Assembly (NCBI RefSeq): GCF_001905125.1
Contig: NZ_LWLE01000003.1
Span: 62,001 to 126,000 of the forward strand
Source of the DNA: Streptomyces sp. TSRI0281
GTDB taxonomy: Bacteria > Actinomycetota > Actinomycetes > Streptomycetales > Streptomycetaceae
Length of the DNA: 64,000 bases
Direction: 5' to 3'
In this document: piece after piece, positions 8,522-16,859 of the stretch
How the letters are laid out: every line of letters begins with the position of its first letter
How positions within the stretch are numbered: position 1 is the first letter of the stretch
Notes under the pieces: generated by a model
What the model saw: only the letters and a program-made list of their open reading frames with translations
What the model was told of the DNA's origin: nothing
Databases searched by the model: none
Position numbers and translations under genes: made by a program

Positions 8522-9486
8522 CACAACAACCCGAGGACACTCCCCGAATACCCGCCGCCCCCGTCCCGACCGCACGCATCACGGGGGTCAACCTCCGGCA
8601 TCTGCACGCCTTCCTCGCCGTTGCCGACACCCTGAGCTTCACCCATGCCGCCGCCAGGATGTCGAGCAACCAGCCCGCCCTGACCCGGTCCATCCGCCGT
8701 CTCGAAGAGCACATGGGCGTACGGCTCTTCCAGCGCACCACCCGCCAGGTCTCCCTGACCCCGGCGGGCGCGGCCCTGCGCGACGAACTCCAAGTGCTGC
8801 TGCCCCGCTTCGAGAAGGCCCTGTTCCCCGAGGGCGCCGCGCCCGTTCTGCGGCTCGGGTTCTCCTGGCTGCTCCCCGACGAGTGGGTCCACGAGGCCAT
8901 CCGGCGCTTCGAGGAGGAGACCGGCGCCCGCGTCGAACTGCGGCGCCGCGACGACGCGTGCGCCGGGGTCGACCAGGCGGCCGTCGACGTGGCGATCCTG
9001 CGGGGCCGACCGCGGCGCAGCGGGGTGAAGGAGACGCTGCTCGGCACCGAGCGGTACGTCGCCGCCGTCCCGCGCCGGCATCCGCTGGCCGTACGGGAGC
9101 AGCTGGACTGGTTCGAACTGGCCGAGTACCCCCTCGTACTCAACGAGGTCACCGGCCCTGTCCAGCAGAAGGACTGGGGCATCGCCCGTCGCCCCGGCAC
9201 CGTGCTGTGCTGCCTCAACTTCGATGAGTGCATCGAGTCGGTGGCCGCGGGCAAGGGCATCAGCGTGGTGCCCGACCTGGTACTGCGACGCAATGTCCAC
9301 CCCTCCGTGGCCTTCGTGCCACTGCGGGGAGGGCCGAGCATCGCCATCTCGCTGATCCGGCCGGTCCAGGGCAGTCACCCCCTGTCGGATCGGTTCGTCC
9401 GCGTGGTCCAGCAGGTCCTGGCACCGGCCGCGCGGCGCGGCGGCACCCGCGAGTCCGCCCTCGCCGCCCCGTCGGCGGGGGACTGA
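8518..9486 (+). CDS. LysR-family transcriptional regulator
   Basis: This 322-residue regulator has a classic N-terminal winged HTH (residues about 23-82: LRHLHAFLAVADTLSFTHAA, then RSIRRLEEHMGVRLFQRTTR) and a C-terminal LysR substrate-binding fold. It is translationally coupled to the AfsA-type gene (ATGA), an unusual partner, so its expression should track signal synthesis. It may regulate the convergent ALAS-like gene or the island itself. The effector is unknown. Confidence 0.92.
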   Translation: MTQQPEDTPRIPAAPVPTARITGVNLRHLHAFLAVADTLSFTHAAARMSSNQPALTRSIRRLEEHMGVRLFQRTTRQVSLTPAGAALRDELQVLLPRFEKALFPEGAAPVLRLGFSWLLPDEWVHEAIRRFEEETGARVELRRRDDACAGVDQAAVDVAILRGRPRRSGVKETLLGTERYVAAVPRRHPLAVREQLDWFELAEYPLVLNEVTGPVQQKDWGIARRPGTVLCCLNFDECIESVAAGKGISVVPDLVLRRNVHPSVAFVPLRGGPSIAISLIRPVQGSHPLSDRFVRVVQQVLAPAARRGGTRESALAAPSAGD

Positions 9487-9566
9487 CGGCGGGCCCTGAC
9501 GGCGGGTCCTGGCGGCGCGGTCGGTGTCCGGGCCCGGCGGCGGGCCCGACGGCCGGGGGCCGATGG

Positions 9567-9610
9567 TGCGCATGGGGTGTCCGTCCGGTACGACGGTCAC
9601 CCCATGCGCC
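9567..9610. terminator. Bidirectional stem-loop between convergent genes
   Basis: GCGCATGGGGTG at 9568-9579 pairs perfectly with CACCCCATGCGC at 9598-9609. The loop contains a second small pairing (CCGTC/GACGG). The element sits between the converging lysR and ALAS-like genes. There is no U-tract, as is usual in high-GC actinomycetes. Confidence 0.7.
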
Positions 9611-9630
9611 CACGGCAATCGGCGGCGGGG

Positions 9631-10860
9631 TCACACGGGTACCCGGCGCAGCGTGCGGGGCAGTCCCTCGCACTCCCAGACCGAGTCCAGGGCATGGGCG
9701 AAGCCCACGATCTCGTCATCGCTGTGGTGCGGTGCGGGCGTGACGCGCAGCCGCTCCGAACCCACCGGCACACTGGGCGCGTTGACGGGTTGGACATAGC
9801 AGCCGTACTGGTCCAGGAGCCGGCGGGCGACGTTGCGGCACCTGACGGCGTCGCCGACGAGCACCGGCACGATGTGCGCGGCCTCGGACGCCACGGGGAT
9901 GCCGTCGGCGCGCAGCAGGCCCTGGAGGAGCGCCGCCTTCCGGTGCAGCGCGGCCCGCTCCCCGTCCGAACGCTTGAGATGGCGGACGGCGGCGAGCGCT
10001 CCTGCCGCGGCCGCCGGGGGCAGCGAGGCGGTGAAGAGGAACGCGGACGCGAAGCTCCGGACCGCGTCGATCACCGCACCGGACCCGGCGACGTAGCCGC
10101 CCGCCGTGCCGAACGCCATCTCCAGCGTTCCCCGGACGACGTCGAAGTGTCCGCCCAGCCCCCGTTCGGCGGCCAGGCCCGCACCGCGCGGCCCGTACAC
10201 GCCCACCGCGTGCACCTCGTCGAGATAGGTGAACGCGCCGTGCCGTCCAGCGAGTTCGGCGATGCGCTCCAGTGGCGCGGGGTCGCTCCCCATGGCGTAG
10301 ATGCTCTCCAGGGCGATGATCTTCGGCGCCGACGGATCCGTACCGGCCAGCAGCTCTTCCAGATGGTCGGTGTCGTTGTGCCGGAAGACATGCCTCTCGG
10401 CCCCGCTGTGCCGGATACCGGCGGTCATCGAGGCGTGGTTGAGGGCGTCCGAGAACACGACGCATCCGGGCGGTCGCCCCGCGAGCACCGTCAGCGCGGC
10501 GTCGTTCGCCGAGTATCCGGAAGGGAAGATGAGCGCGGACTCCATGCCGTGGAGATCCGCCAACTCCTCCTCCAGCGCTACATGGTGACGGTTTTCGCCC
10601 GCGATGTCCCGGGAACCTCCGCTTCCGGCGCCCGCCTCGTCGGCGGCCTTCTTCCTCGCGGCCAGGACGAGCGGGTGCTGCCCCATCCCGAGGCAGTCGT
10701 TGCCGCACCACACGCTGATCCGCCTGCCGTCGCCGGGGCCGTACTTCAGCGTGGTGGGGAGGGCGCCGGCCCTGCGCTCGATCTCCAGGAACGTGCGGTA
10801 GGCGCCCCGCTTCTGGAGTGTGTCGGTCGGGGGTAAGAAGAATTCATCGTGGTGAAACAC
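9631..10860 (-). CDS. 5-Aminolevulinate-synthase homologue lacking the PLP lysine
   Basis: This 409-residue member of the alpha-oxoamine synthase family is closest in motifs to ALAS: NDCLGMG, GSGGSRDIAGENRHH, SDALNHASM, VFRHND and DEVHAVGVYG. The Schiff-base segment that normally reads GTLxKAFG reads GTLEMAFG, so Met248 occupies the position of the catalytic lysine (K248 of Rhodobacter ALAS). The PLP-contacting Asp, His and Thr245 are kept. GTG at 10860 is preferred because GGAGGG lies three bases before it; an in-frame GTG at 10914 has no such site. Codon 9 is TTA, implying bldA dependence. The acyl-CoA ligase and amide synthase that accompany C5N-type ALAS genes are absent. It may be a pseudoenzyme or have an altered reaction. 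Confidence 0.85.
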   Translation of the reverse strand: MFHHDEFFLPPTDTLQKRGAYRTFLEIERRAGALPTTLKYGPGDGRRISVWCGNDCLGMGQHPLVLAARKKAADEAGAGSGGSRDIAGENRHHVALEEELADLHGMESALIFPSGYSANDAALTVLAGRPPGCVVFSDALNHASMTAGIRHSGAERHVFRHNDTDHLEELLAGTDPSAPKIIALESIYAMGSDPAPLERIAELAGRHGAFTYLDEVHAVGVYGPRGAGLAAERGLGGHFDVVRGTLEMAFGTAGGYVAGSGAVIDAVRSFASAFLFTASLPPAAAAGALAAVRHLKRSDGERAALHRKAALLQGLLRADGIPVASEAAHIVPVLVGDAVRCRNVARRLLDQYGCYVQPVNAPSVPVGSERLRVTPAPHHSDDEIVGFAHALDSVWECEGLPRTLRRVPV

Positions 10861-11068
10861 TGGCCCTCCGATGAACACGGCTTTCCGGACGTGACGCCAG
10901 GAATGTATAGGCACCTGTCGGGCAAGGGAAATGCCGAATCCGTGGGGTCATGCGAAAGCTGCATAAATCGAGGTCGGAGCGGCTCCGGAACCACTCATTC
11001 CCCACGTGCATAGATGATGTACAGGTCCCATTTCTCATGCTGCGGGTATCGCCCTAAAGTCCTTCGGT

Positions 11069-11587
11069 ATGAGTTCCCAGGAGAAACCGCAGCCGCGGTC
11101 GGCCGACATGGGCGACGTAGAAGAGCTCGTGCGCCTGCGCGGCTATCTGCTCAGCTCCGGGAGCGGCGCCCATGTGGCCCGTACACCGGAGGAGGACGAC
11201 CTCTGGAAGCGCGCCTACCGGGCCTGGCTCGGCCGTGTCCTCGCCGGGGACGAGGAGACCGTGCATGTCTCGGTGGTCGGCGGTGCGCAGGCTCTGGTCG
11301 CCTGCGCCGTCGCCGTCGTGGACCAGCGTGCCCCGACCGTGCGATGTCCCAGCGGCCGGTCCGGCTGGGTGCAGACCGTGGTGGTCGATCCGGCGTCGCG
11401 GCATCGCGGGCTCGGGGCACATGTGATGGACCACGCCCTCGGTTGGCTCCGGGCGGCGGGCGCCGAAGCGGTCGTCCTGCAGACCACCGAGGCCGGCTCC
11501 CCGCTCTACCGCGGGCTCGGATTCCAGCCGTCAGGCGAAGAGCTGCTTTCCCTGAGCCTGGAGGCGTCCGACTCCTCAAGGTCATGA
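11069..11587 (+). CDS. GNAT-family N-acetyltransferase
   Basis: This 172-residue acetyltransferase shows the acetyl-CoA binding core VQTVVVDPASRHRGLGAHVMDHAL (motif A with RHRGLG) and the motif B end GSPLYRGLGFQPSGEEL. ATG at 11069 follows TAAAGT at 11055-11060 by eight bases without a Shine-Dalgarno sequence, so it may be leaderless or nearly so. It is divergent from the ALAS-like gene with a 208-base gap that probably holds both promoters. The substrate is unknown. Confidence 0.88.
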   Translation: MSSQEKPQPRSADMGDVEELVRLRGYLLSSGSGAHVARTPEEDDLWKRAYRAWLGRVLAGDEETVHVSVVGGAQALVACAVAVVDQRAPTVRCPSGRSGWVQTVVVDPASRHRGLGAHVMDHALGWLRAAGAEAVVLQTTEAGSPLYRGLGFQPSGEELLSLSLEASDSSRS

Positions 11588-11984
11588 TCGTCGAAAGCGG
11601 GTATGCCGGAATCGGGTATGCCGGGGAATCGCTTTCGCGCCCCTTCACCGGCCCCCGGGTGCCGAGGGAATTCATGTATGAGGGGCGAGGGGCGCACGCG
11701 CAAGGACGTGGACATTCCCTGATTCCCGCTACGAGATCGAACTGGATGTCTGACCTCGCCCCCGCCCCGCCCCCGCCCCGCCCCCGCCCCCGCCGCTGTC
11801 CCGGCTCCCGTCGCCGACCGACAGGGATGATCCGCGAACGGGGGCAGGGGCGAGGGGACGTGGAGTGTCCGGGCCGGGAGGGTCCGGGGCGACCCGGGAA
11901 CCTCCGGGGCGACCCGGGAACTCCGGCTCGACCCGGGAACTCTGAGGCGGGCGGTGAGGCCCCGGTCGGGTGGTGAGATCCGGG
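11588..11984. other. Gene-free stretch with repeats between GNAT and ABC permease
   Basis: No credible gene is seen. The stretch holds a C-rich run (11758-11792), two direct copies of GGGTATGCCGG near 11600-11625, and three 19-20 base repeats of CCGGGGCGACCCGGGAACT type at 11884-11942. The two flanking genes converge here, and the GACCCGGGAAC repeats could fold into transcript ends, but no clean terminator stem was found. Confidence 0.5.
11884..11942. repeat. Three tandem 19-20 bp repeats
   Basis: Three near-identical units, each containing CGACCCGGGAACT, lie 42 bases beyond the end of the ABC permease gene. Each unit includes the self-complementary core CCCGGG. Confidence 0.65.
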
Positions 11985-13610
11985 TCAGGTCGCGATGTCG
12001 CGGCGTCGCAGCGCCGCCAGGCCCGCCGCCACCACGACCGCCGCGACCGCGGTCAGCAGCAGCACCGGGGTCCAGGCCATCTCCCCGCCCGGCAGCTTCG
12101 GCAGGTGGCTGAACGGTGAGAGGTTCATCGCGGTCTGCGGCAGGTCCACCGCCGGGCCGATCCAGCCGATCGCCAGGCTGAGCCCGGCGATGCCCCACGA
12201 GGCGGATGCCAGCTTCGGTGCGGCCCCGTGGAGCAGGACCGCGATGCTGCCGAGCAGCCAGACCGCGGGGAGCTGGATCAGGGTCGCGCCCAGGATCGCC
12301 GGAAGGTGATGGCCGTATCCGAGGGCCAGACCGAGGCCGCCGACGGCCATGATGAGCGCGGCGCCGCCGAAGGCGATGACCAGGTGCCCGGCGGCCCAGC
12401 CGATGCGGCCGACCCCGCCCGCGAGGACGGGTTCGGCGCGCTGGCCGGTCTCCTCGCCGTGCAGCCGGAGCACCGAGGCGACGATGTACAGCGCGGCCAC
12501 CATCCCCAGCATCCCGACCATCGCCGCCAGGAACGCGTCGGTCAGCCCGGACTGACCGCCCATCCGCTCGAAGATCTCCTTCGTCTTCTCGTTGTCGCCG
12601 ACCAGCTCCGCCGCTCCACCGGTCAGTCCGCCGAAGATCACGCCGACGGCGGCGAAGGAGAGCGTCCAGCCGATCAGCGAACCGCGCTGGAGCCGCAGCG
12701 CCAGCCCGGCCGCTGTGGAGAGCCGCCCCGTGGCTGGGCCCGGACGGGTCGCCAGGAAGCTCATGCCGACATCGCGCCGCCCGGCCAGGGTGTAGGCGAG
12801 CACGGCCTGGACCCCGATCGCGGCGGCCAGGATCAGCAGGACCCACCAGCGCTCGACGGCGTAGGCCCGGACACGCTCGGCCCAGCCGATGGGGGAGAGC
12901 CAGGTCAGTGCGGAGGAGCCGTCGGCCGTTGCGGAGTCGCCCGCCGCCTTCAGGACGTACGCGGCCCCGATCACCGCCGCCGTCAGCCCCTTCGCCAGCC
13001 GGGCGCTCTCGGTGAACTGGGCGACGATGCCCGCCGTACAGGCGAAGAGCACACCCGTACCGGCCACCGACAGGGCCAGCGCCACCGCTCCCGCGCCGCC
13101 CGCACCGGCGCCCGCCAGCGCGGCAACGATCACCAGGGCCAGCGCGGCGTTGGCGATCACGGCGGCCAGGAGGGCGGCGGTCAGCGGAGCGCGCCGGCCC
13201 ACCATCGCGGAGGAGAGCATCTCCTGACGCCCGGTCTCCTCCTCCTCGCGGGTGTGCCGGATCACGATGATCAGGCTCATCACGGCGGCCAGCGCGGCTC
13301 CGAAGCCGACCATGCGCCAGGTCACGAGCCCGCCGAGCGAGTCGTCGAAGATCGGCCCGTACAGCGCGCGGATCGAGCTGTTGCCGTTCATCGAGGCGGC
13401 CAGTTCGGCGCGCTGGGCGGCCGTCTCGTACAGCGAGGAGTAGGACTTGGCCACGGAGGAGAAGGAACCTCCGAGCACCAGGACCCAGATCGGCATCATC
13501 AGCCGGTCCCGGCGCAGGGCGAGCCGCAGCAGGCTTCCGGTCCCGGCGAACGGGCTGTGACGCGGCGCCGGGCGGCGTACGGCGGTGGGGACGGTCATGG
13601 TCGCGGTCAT
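11985..13610 (-). CDS. ABC exporter permease (Tet/polyketide-antibiotic exporter type)
   Basis: This 541-residue integral membrane protein has about 12 predicted membrane segments arranged as two similar halves. It resembles the two-gene antibiotic exporters of Streptomyces in which a large permease pairs with a separate ATPase. ATG at 13610 overlaps the stop of the ATPase gene (ATGA). The loops contain [13 protein letters not shown] and [15 protein letters not shown] at equivalent positions in each half, evidence of internal duplication and a hallmark of this permease class. It probably pumps a hydrophobic drug or lipid outward. Confidence 0.85.
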   Translation of the reverse strand: MTATMTVPTAVRRPAPRHSPFAGTGSLLRLALRRDRLMMPIWVLVLGGSFSSVAKSYSSLYETAAQRAELAASMNGNSSIRALYGPIFDDSLGGLVTWRMVGFGAALAAVMSLIIVIRHTREEEETGRQEMLSSAMVGRRAPLTAALLAAVIANAALALVIVAALAGAGAGGAGAVALALSVAGTGVLFACTAGIVAQFTESARLAKGLTAAVIGAAYVLKAAGDSATADGSSALTWLSPIGWAERVRAYAVERWWVLLILAAAIGVQAVLAYTLAGRRDVGMSFLATRPGPATGRLSTAAGLALRLQRGSLIGWTLSFAAVGVIFGGLTGGAAELVGDNEKTKEIFERMGGQSGLTDAFLAAMVGMLGMVAALYIVASVLRLHGEETGQRAEPVLAGGVGRIGWAAGHLVIAFGGAALIMAVGGLGLALGYGHHLPAILGATLIQLPAVWLLGSIAVLLHGAAPKLASASWGIAGLSLAIGWIGPAVDLPQTAMNLSPFSHLPKLPGGEMAWTPVLLLTAVAAVVVAAGLAALRRRDIAT

Positions 13611-14518
13611 CGCGCCGTCATCTCCTCGGGCACCTGGTCGGCGGCGTAGTGCCGCATGAACAGCTCCTCCAGCGTGGGCGGGGTGCTGGTCAGCGAACGG
13701 ACCCCGGAGGCGGTGAGCGACGCGAGCACCGCGTTCAGCTTGTCCGTGTCCACCTGGAGCCTGACCCGGCCGCCCTGGATGTCGAGATCGTGCACCCCGG
13801 GCAGCCGCGTGAGCCCGTCGGGCGCGCGGGAGAGCTCTGCGGTGATGCTCGTACGGGTCAGGTGGCGCATGTCCGCGAGCGAACCCGTCTCCACCGTCCG
13901 GCCCTGCCGGATGATGCTGACCCGGTCGCAGAGCGCTTCGACCTCGCTGAGGATGTGGCTGGAGAGCAGCACGGTCCGGCCGCGGTCCCGCTCCTCCTCG
14001 ACGCAGCTCTGGAAGACCTCCTCCATCAGCGGGTCCAGCCCGCTGGTCGGCTCGTCCAGGATCAGGAGGTCGACGTCGGAGGCGAAGGCGGCGACGAGGG
14101 CGACCTTCTGCCGGTTGCCCTTGGAGTACGTACGCCCCTTCTTCGTCGGGTCCAGCTCGAACCGTTCGATCAGGTCGGCGCGGCGGGCGAGGTCCAGCCC
14201 GCCGCGCAGCCGCCCGTAGAGGTCGATGACCTCGCCGCCGGAGAGATTGCGCCACAGGGTGACGTCACCGGGGACGTACGCCACGCGCCGGTGCAGGGCT
14301 ACCGCGTCGTGCCACGGGTCCCGGCCGAGCAGCTGCGTGGCGCCCGAGTCGGCCCGCAGCAGCCCCAGCAGAACCCGGATGGTGGTGGACTTCCCGGCAC
14401 CGTTGGGCCCGAGGAAGCCGTGAACCTCGCCGGTCTCGACCGTGAGATCGAGGCCGTCCAGCGCATGTGTCCGCCCGAACGACTTGTGCAGTCCGGCCAC
14501 GGTGATTGCCTTCGTCAT
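13607..14518 (-). CDS. ABC transporter ATP-binding protein
   Basis: This 303-residue ATPase is the partner of the downstream permease. Walker A is GPNGAGKST near residue 33, the signature region is [20 protein letters not shown], Walker B is [12 protein letters not shown] and the switch His is in LLSSHIL. Unusually, the canonical LSGGQ is replaced by SKGNRQ, as in the DrrA-like drug exporter branch. ATG at 14518 is chosen; the longer reading begins inside the operator. Transcription is divergent from the MarR-like gene, with a perfect palindrome between them. Confidence 0.92.
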   Translation of the reverse strand: MTKAITVAGLHKSFGRTHALDGLDLTVETGEVHGFLGPNGAGKSTTIRVLLGLLRADSGATQLLGRDPWHDAVALHRRVAYVPGDVTLWRNLSGGEVIDLYGRLRGGLDLARRADLIERFELDPTKKGRTYSKGNRQKVALVAAFASDVDLLILDEPTSGLDPLMEEVFQSCVEEERDRGRTVLLSSHILSEVEALCDRVSIIRQGRTVETGSLADMRHLTRTSITAELSRAPDGLTRLPGVHDLDIQGGRVRLQVDTDKLNAVLASLTASGVRSLTSTPPTLEELFMRHYAADQVPEEMTAR

Positions 14519-14537
14519 GTTCTGAACGTACGCTACT

Positions 14538-14553
14538 TTCACAAACTTGTGAA
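14538..14553. promoter_or_regulatory. Perfect 7+2+7 palindrome, probable operator of the MarR-like regulator
   Basis: TTCACAA and TTGTGAA flank a 2-base centre. The site is 20 bases from the ABC ATPase start and 54 bases from the MarR-like start, in the only divergent promoter of the locus. On the minus strand TAGCGT lies next to it as a possible -10. A dimeric winged-helix repressor binding here would control both the exporter and itself. Confidence 0.7.
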
Positions 14554-14607
14554 GTTAAGGAAGCGTATAAAATTGAGCGTGATCCGGGCAGGGGAGACGA
14601 TGGGGCG

Positions 14608-15135
14608 ATGAACAGCGAAAACGGCGCGGACGCGCGTGACGGACGGGACGAGCGGGACGCTGCGGCCGTGTCGCGGTTCATCGAGCGGTTCGCCGCCGAC
14701 ATGACGGACGCGGGCATGCAGCGGATGGCTTCCCGCGTCTTCGCGGCGCTCCTCGCCGACGACGACGCGTCGATGACCTCGGCAGAGCTGGCCCTCGCGC
14801 TCCAGATCAGCCCGGCCGCCGTGTCCGGCGCGGTCAGCTATCTCACCCAGGTCGACATGGTGAGCCGCGAGCGCGAGCCCGGCTCCCGCCGCGACCGCTA
14901 CCGCCTGCACAACGAGATCTGGTACACCACGTTCGCCAGCCGGGACCGGGTGCTCACCCGCTGGGAGGACACCCTCAGGGAGGGCGCCCGCACGCTGGGC
15001 GACGACTCCCCGGCCGGGGCCAGGATGGTGGAGACGGCGGCGTTCTTCGAGTTCCTCCAGTCGGAGGTGGCGGGGATGATGGACCGCTGGAAGGCCCACC
15101 GCGAGACACTGCGTTTCCCGCCGGAGCAGGAGTGA
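14608..15135 (+). CDS. MarR/GbsR-like transcriptional regulator
   Basis: This 175-residue regulator has a winged HTH in residues about 30-100: MQRMASRVFAALLADDDASM, then LALALQISPAAVSGAVSYLT, then the wing REREPGSRRDRYRL. A C-terminal helical part probably mediates dimerisation. It is divergent from the ABC exporter operon, the usual arrangement for a local drug-responsive repressor. ATG at 14608 has GGGGAG 11 bases upstream; the upstream in-frame reading crosses the operator and is rejected. Confidence 0.88.
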   Translation: MNSENGADARDGRDERDAAAVSRFIERFAADMTDAGMQRMASRVFAALLADDDASMTSAELALALQISPAAVSGAVSYLTQVDMVSREREPGSRRDRYRLHNEIWYTTFASRDRVLTRWEDTLREGARTLGDDSPAGARMVETAAFFEFLQSEVAGMMDRWKAHRETLRFPPEQE

Positions 15136-15175
15136 GCGGTCAGGAGTGAGCGGGCAGGTGTGAGCGGTCAGCGGT

Positions 15176-15209
15176 GATCCGGCGGGATCAGGTGGGATCC
15201 CGCCGGATC
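15176..15209. terminator. Terminator after the MarR-like gene
   Basis: GATCCGGCGGGATC at 15176-15189 and GATCCCGCCGGATC at 15196-15209 form a perfect 14-bp stem with a 6-base loop. The region around it is full of repeated GATC-containing blocks (GGATCGGGTGTGA) that could form further hairpins. Confidence 0.8.
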
Positions 15210-15333
15210 GGTGTGCTCCTGCGGATCGGGTGTGAACCCGCGGATCGGGTGTGATCCCGCAGTGGACAACTCGGCGGACGCAGGGGTGGCAGCAGTGGCC
15301 GGCCGGCCACTGCTCGGCGGGTACGACGTCCGG

Positions 15334-15606
15334 CTACGTCAGCGGGTACGACGTCCTGCCGGATGCCTCATCGATCTCCTCGTGTGCCTTGGTCAGCAGA
15401 CTCATCGCCAGTTCGTTGAGCGCACGCGCTCCCGCGATCTCCTCGCCGACCCTCTGCTGATCCGCGTCGGAGGGGTGGCGGCTGGCGTATCCGTGCGCCC
15501 GCACCTCGCTCCCGTCGGAGAGCCTCACCATCGCCGCCGCACGGGTGCGGTGGGTGTCCTCCTCGAATTCCAGCTCGATGTGCCAGCCGACAGCGGTCCG
15601 GGTCAT
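15334..15606 (-). CDS. DUF1876 family protein
   Basis: This 90-residue soluble protein matches the DUF1876 pattern common in actinomycetes: an N-terminal WHIELEFEEDTHRTRAAAMV strand pair, a charged middle (VRAHGYASRHPSDADQ) and a C-terminal amphipathic helix (ALNELAMSLLTKAHEEID). The family fold resembles a small double-stranded-RNA-binding-like domain, but its function is not known. ATG at 15606 has a strong GGAGGTGA site eight bases upstream. Confidence 0.82.
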   Translation of the reverse strand: MTRTAVGWHIELEFEEDTHRTRAAAMVRLSDGSEVRAHGYASRHPSDADQQRVGEEIAGARALNELAMSLLTKAHEEIDEASGRTSYPLT

Positions 15607-15668
15607 GACAGTCACCTCCGAAACCTCCAGAGCCCCCGCAACCCCCTGGCCCCCGCACCCCTCTCCTC

Positions 15669-16673
15669 TCAGAGTGCGCCCGTTCCCCCGTCCGCGCTCG
15701 CCGGGCACGGCAGCATCAGCCCCCAGGCACCGGCCCGCACCGTCCACGTCCGGGTCCGGACCGGGCCGCCGACCTGTATGTCCGCCCGATAGCGGAAGTC
15801 CGCGCCGGAGACCGTGACGGCCTTCGCCTCCGCCATGACCGTCCCGCCCGACGATGTGTGCACCACCACATCGGCGAGGCCGCCGTCGCCCTGCCAGGTC
15901 ACCGAGACGCACTCGACCGGCCGGTCCAGGTCATTGAGCAGGATCCCGTCGGCCTCGACCCGCAGCCGGTGTTTCCGCAGCGGCGTGGCATGGGAGGGCA
16001 GCCCCGGGCGCACCAGGGACGCCATCAGTGAGCGGCAGGTGTCCCAGACCGCCGTGACACCCGTGTGCGGCTCACCCGAACCCGACCCCGAGCCGGAACC
16101 CGACCCCGAGCCGAAGCCGAAGCCGGAGCTGAAGCCGTATCCCGACCCGGAACCCGAGCCGGCCCCCGACCCCGAGCCCCCTTCCTGCCCCGGACCCGCG
16201 CCCGTCCCCGGGCCCGGAAGCGGGCCGGGGATGCGCAGGTGGCCCAGGACGACGCCGTCGCTGTCGTCCACCAGCAGGTCCAGTCTCCGTACGGCTCCGT
16301 CGAGCGCCGTTCTCGCGGCGGCCACCGCGCCCCGGGGCACGCCGAGTGCGCGGGCCAGTTCCAGCGCGTGCGCGGCGCCGACCGGGATCAGGGAGAGCAC
16401 GCCGTCGGCCAGCTCCCGCTCGCGGTGCAACTGGGCCACCGCGCGCAGCAGCGCATGGTCGTCGCCGACGACCACCGGCCTTCGGTTGCCCCGGCGGGCC
16501 AGGGCCCGCGCGAACTCCTCCGGACTGTCCGGAAGGCAGATTTTGGCGTGCGAACCGGCGCTCAGCACGTCCTTGGCGATACGTACGGACTCGCCGTCGG
16601 TCCGGCGGGCAACCGGGTCGATGAGCACCAGAAGCTGGTGGTCGCCGTCGTCGGGGGGCTCTGCAGCCGACAC
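15669..16673 (-). CDS. Diacylglycerol-kinase-catalytic-domain protein with Gly/Ser-rich insert
   Basis: This protein of about 334 residues has a lipid/NAD-kinase-type catalytic fold. The N-terminal half contains VLIDPVARRT and a VVVGDDHALLRAVAQL segment in place of the usual GGDGT loop, so activity is uncertain. It is split by a roughly 50-residue Gly/Ser/Phe-rich insert encoded by 12- and 6-base repeats (about 16070-16190) and continues into a beta-rich C-terminal domain. GTG at 16673 is preferred because GGAAGGA lies five bases upstream; a TTG at 16706 lies next to the hairpin. The location beside purA is typical of Streptomyces. The glycine-rich insert looks expandable and may vary among strains. 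Confidence 0.75.
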   Translation of the reverse strand: MSAAEPPDDGDHQLLVLIDPVARRTDGESVRIAKDVLSAGSHAKICLPDSPEEFARALARRGNRRPVVVGDDHALLRAVAQLHRERELADGVLSLIPVGAAHALELARALGVPRGAVAAARTALDGAVRRLDLLVDDSDGVVLGHLRIPGPLPGPGTGAGPGQEGGSGSGAGSGSGSGYGFSSGFGFGSGSGSGSGSGSGEPHTGVTAVWDTCRSLMASLVRPGLPSHATPLRKHRLRVEADGILLNDLDRPVECVSVTWQGDGGLADVVVHTSSGGTVMAEAKAVTVSGADFRYRADIQVGGPVRTRTWTVRAGAWGLMLPCPASADGGTGAL

Positions 16674-16707
16674 CTCGGTCCTTCCTCGGGTAGCATCTTG
16701 GTGCAAG

Positions 16708-16735
16708 AGCCCCTTGCGCTATTGCGCCAGGGGCT
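16708..16735. terminator. Hairpin upstream of purA
   Basis: AGCCCCTTGCGC pairs with GCGCCAGGGGCT (one mismatch) around a TATT loop. It is located between the divergent lipid-kinase-like gene and purA, about 125 bases before purA, so it could be an attenuator-like leader structure or the terminator of an RNA starting inside the gap. It is not a tRNA. Confidence 0.6.
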
Positions 16736-16859
16736 TCGTCTATTCCGGGGCACCCGGTTCGACGGCTCAGGCTTTGCCGTACATCGTCGTGCGGCAGGTA
16801 CGACCTTTACGTACGCCCCCTGACCTTGGACATGCCCCGCCCGGAAGGGGTGTACGCCT

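Noticed and set aside
16708-16735. tRNA or purine riboswitch upstream of purA
   Set aside because: It is a single GC-rich hairpin without cloverleaf features or conserved riboswitch core.
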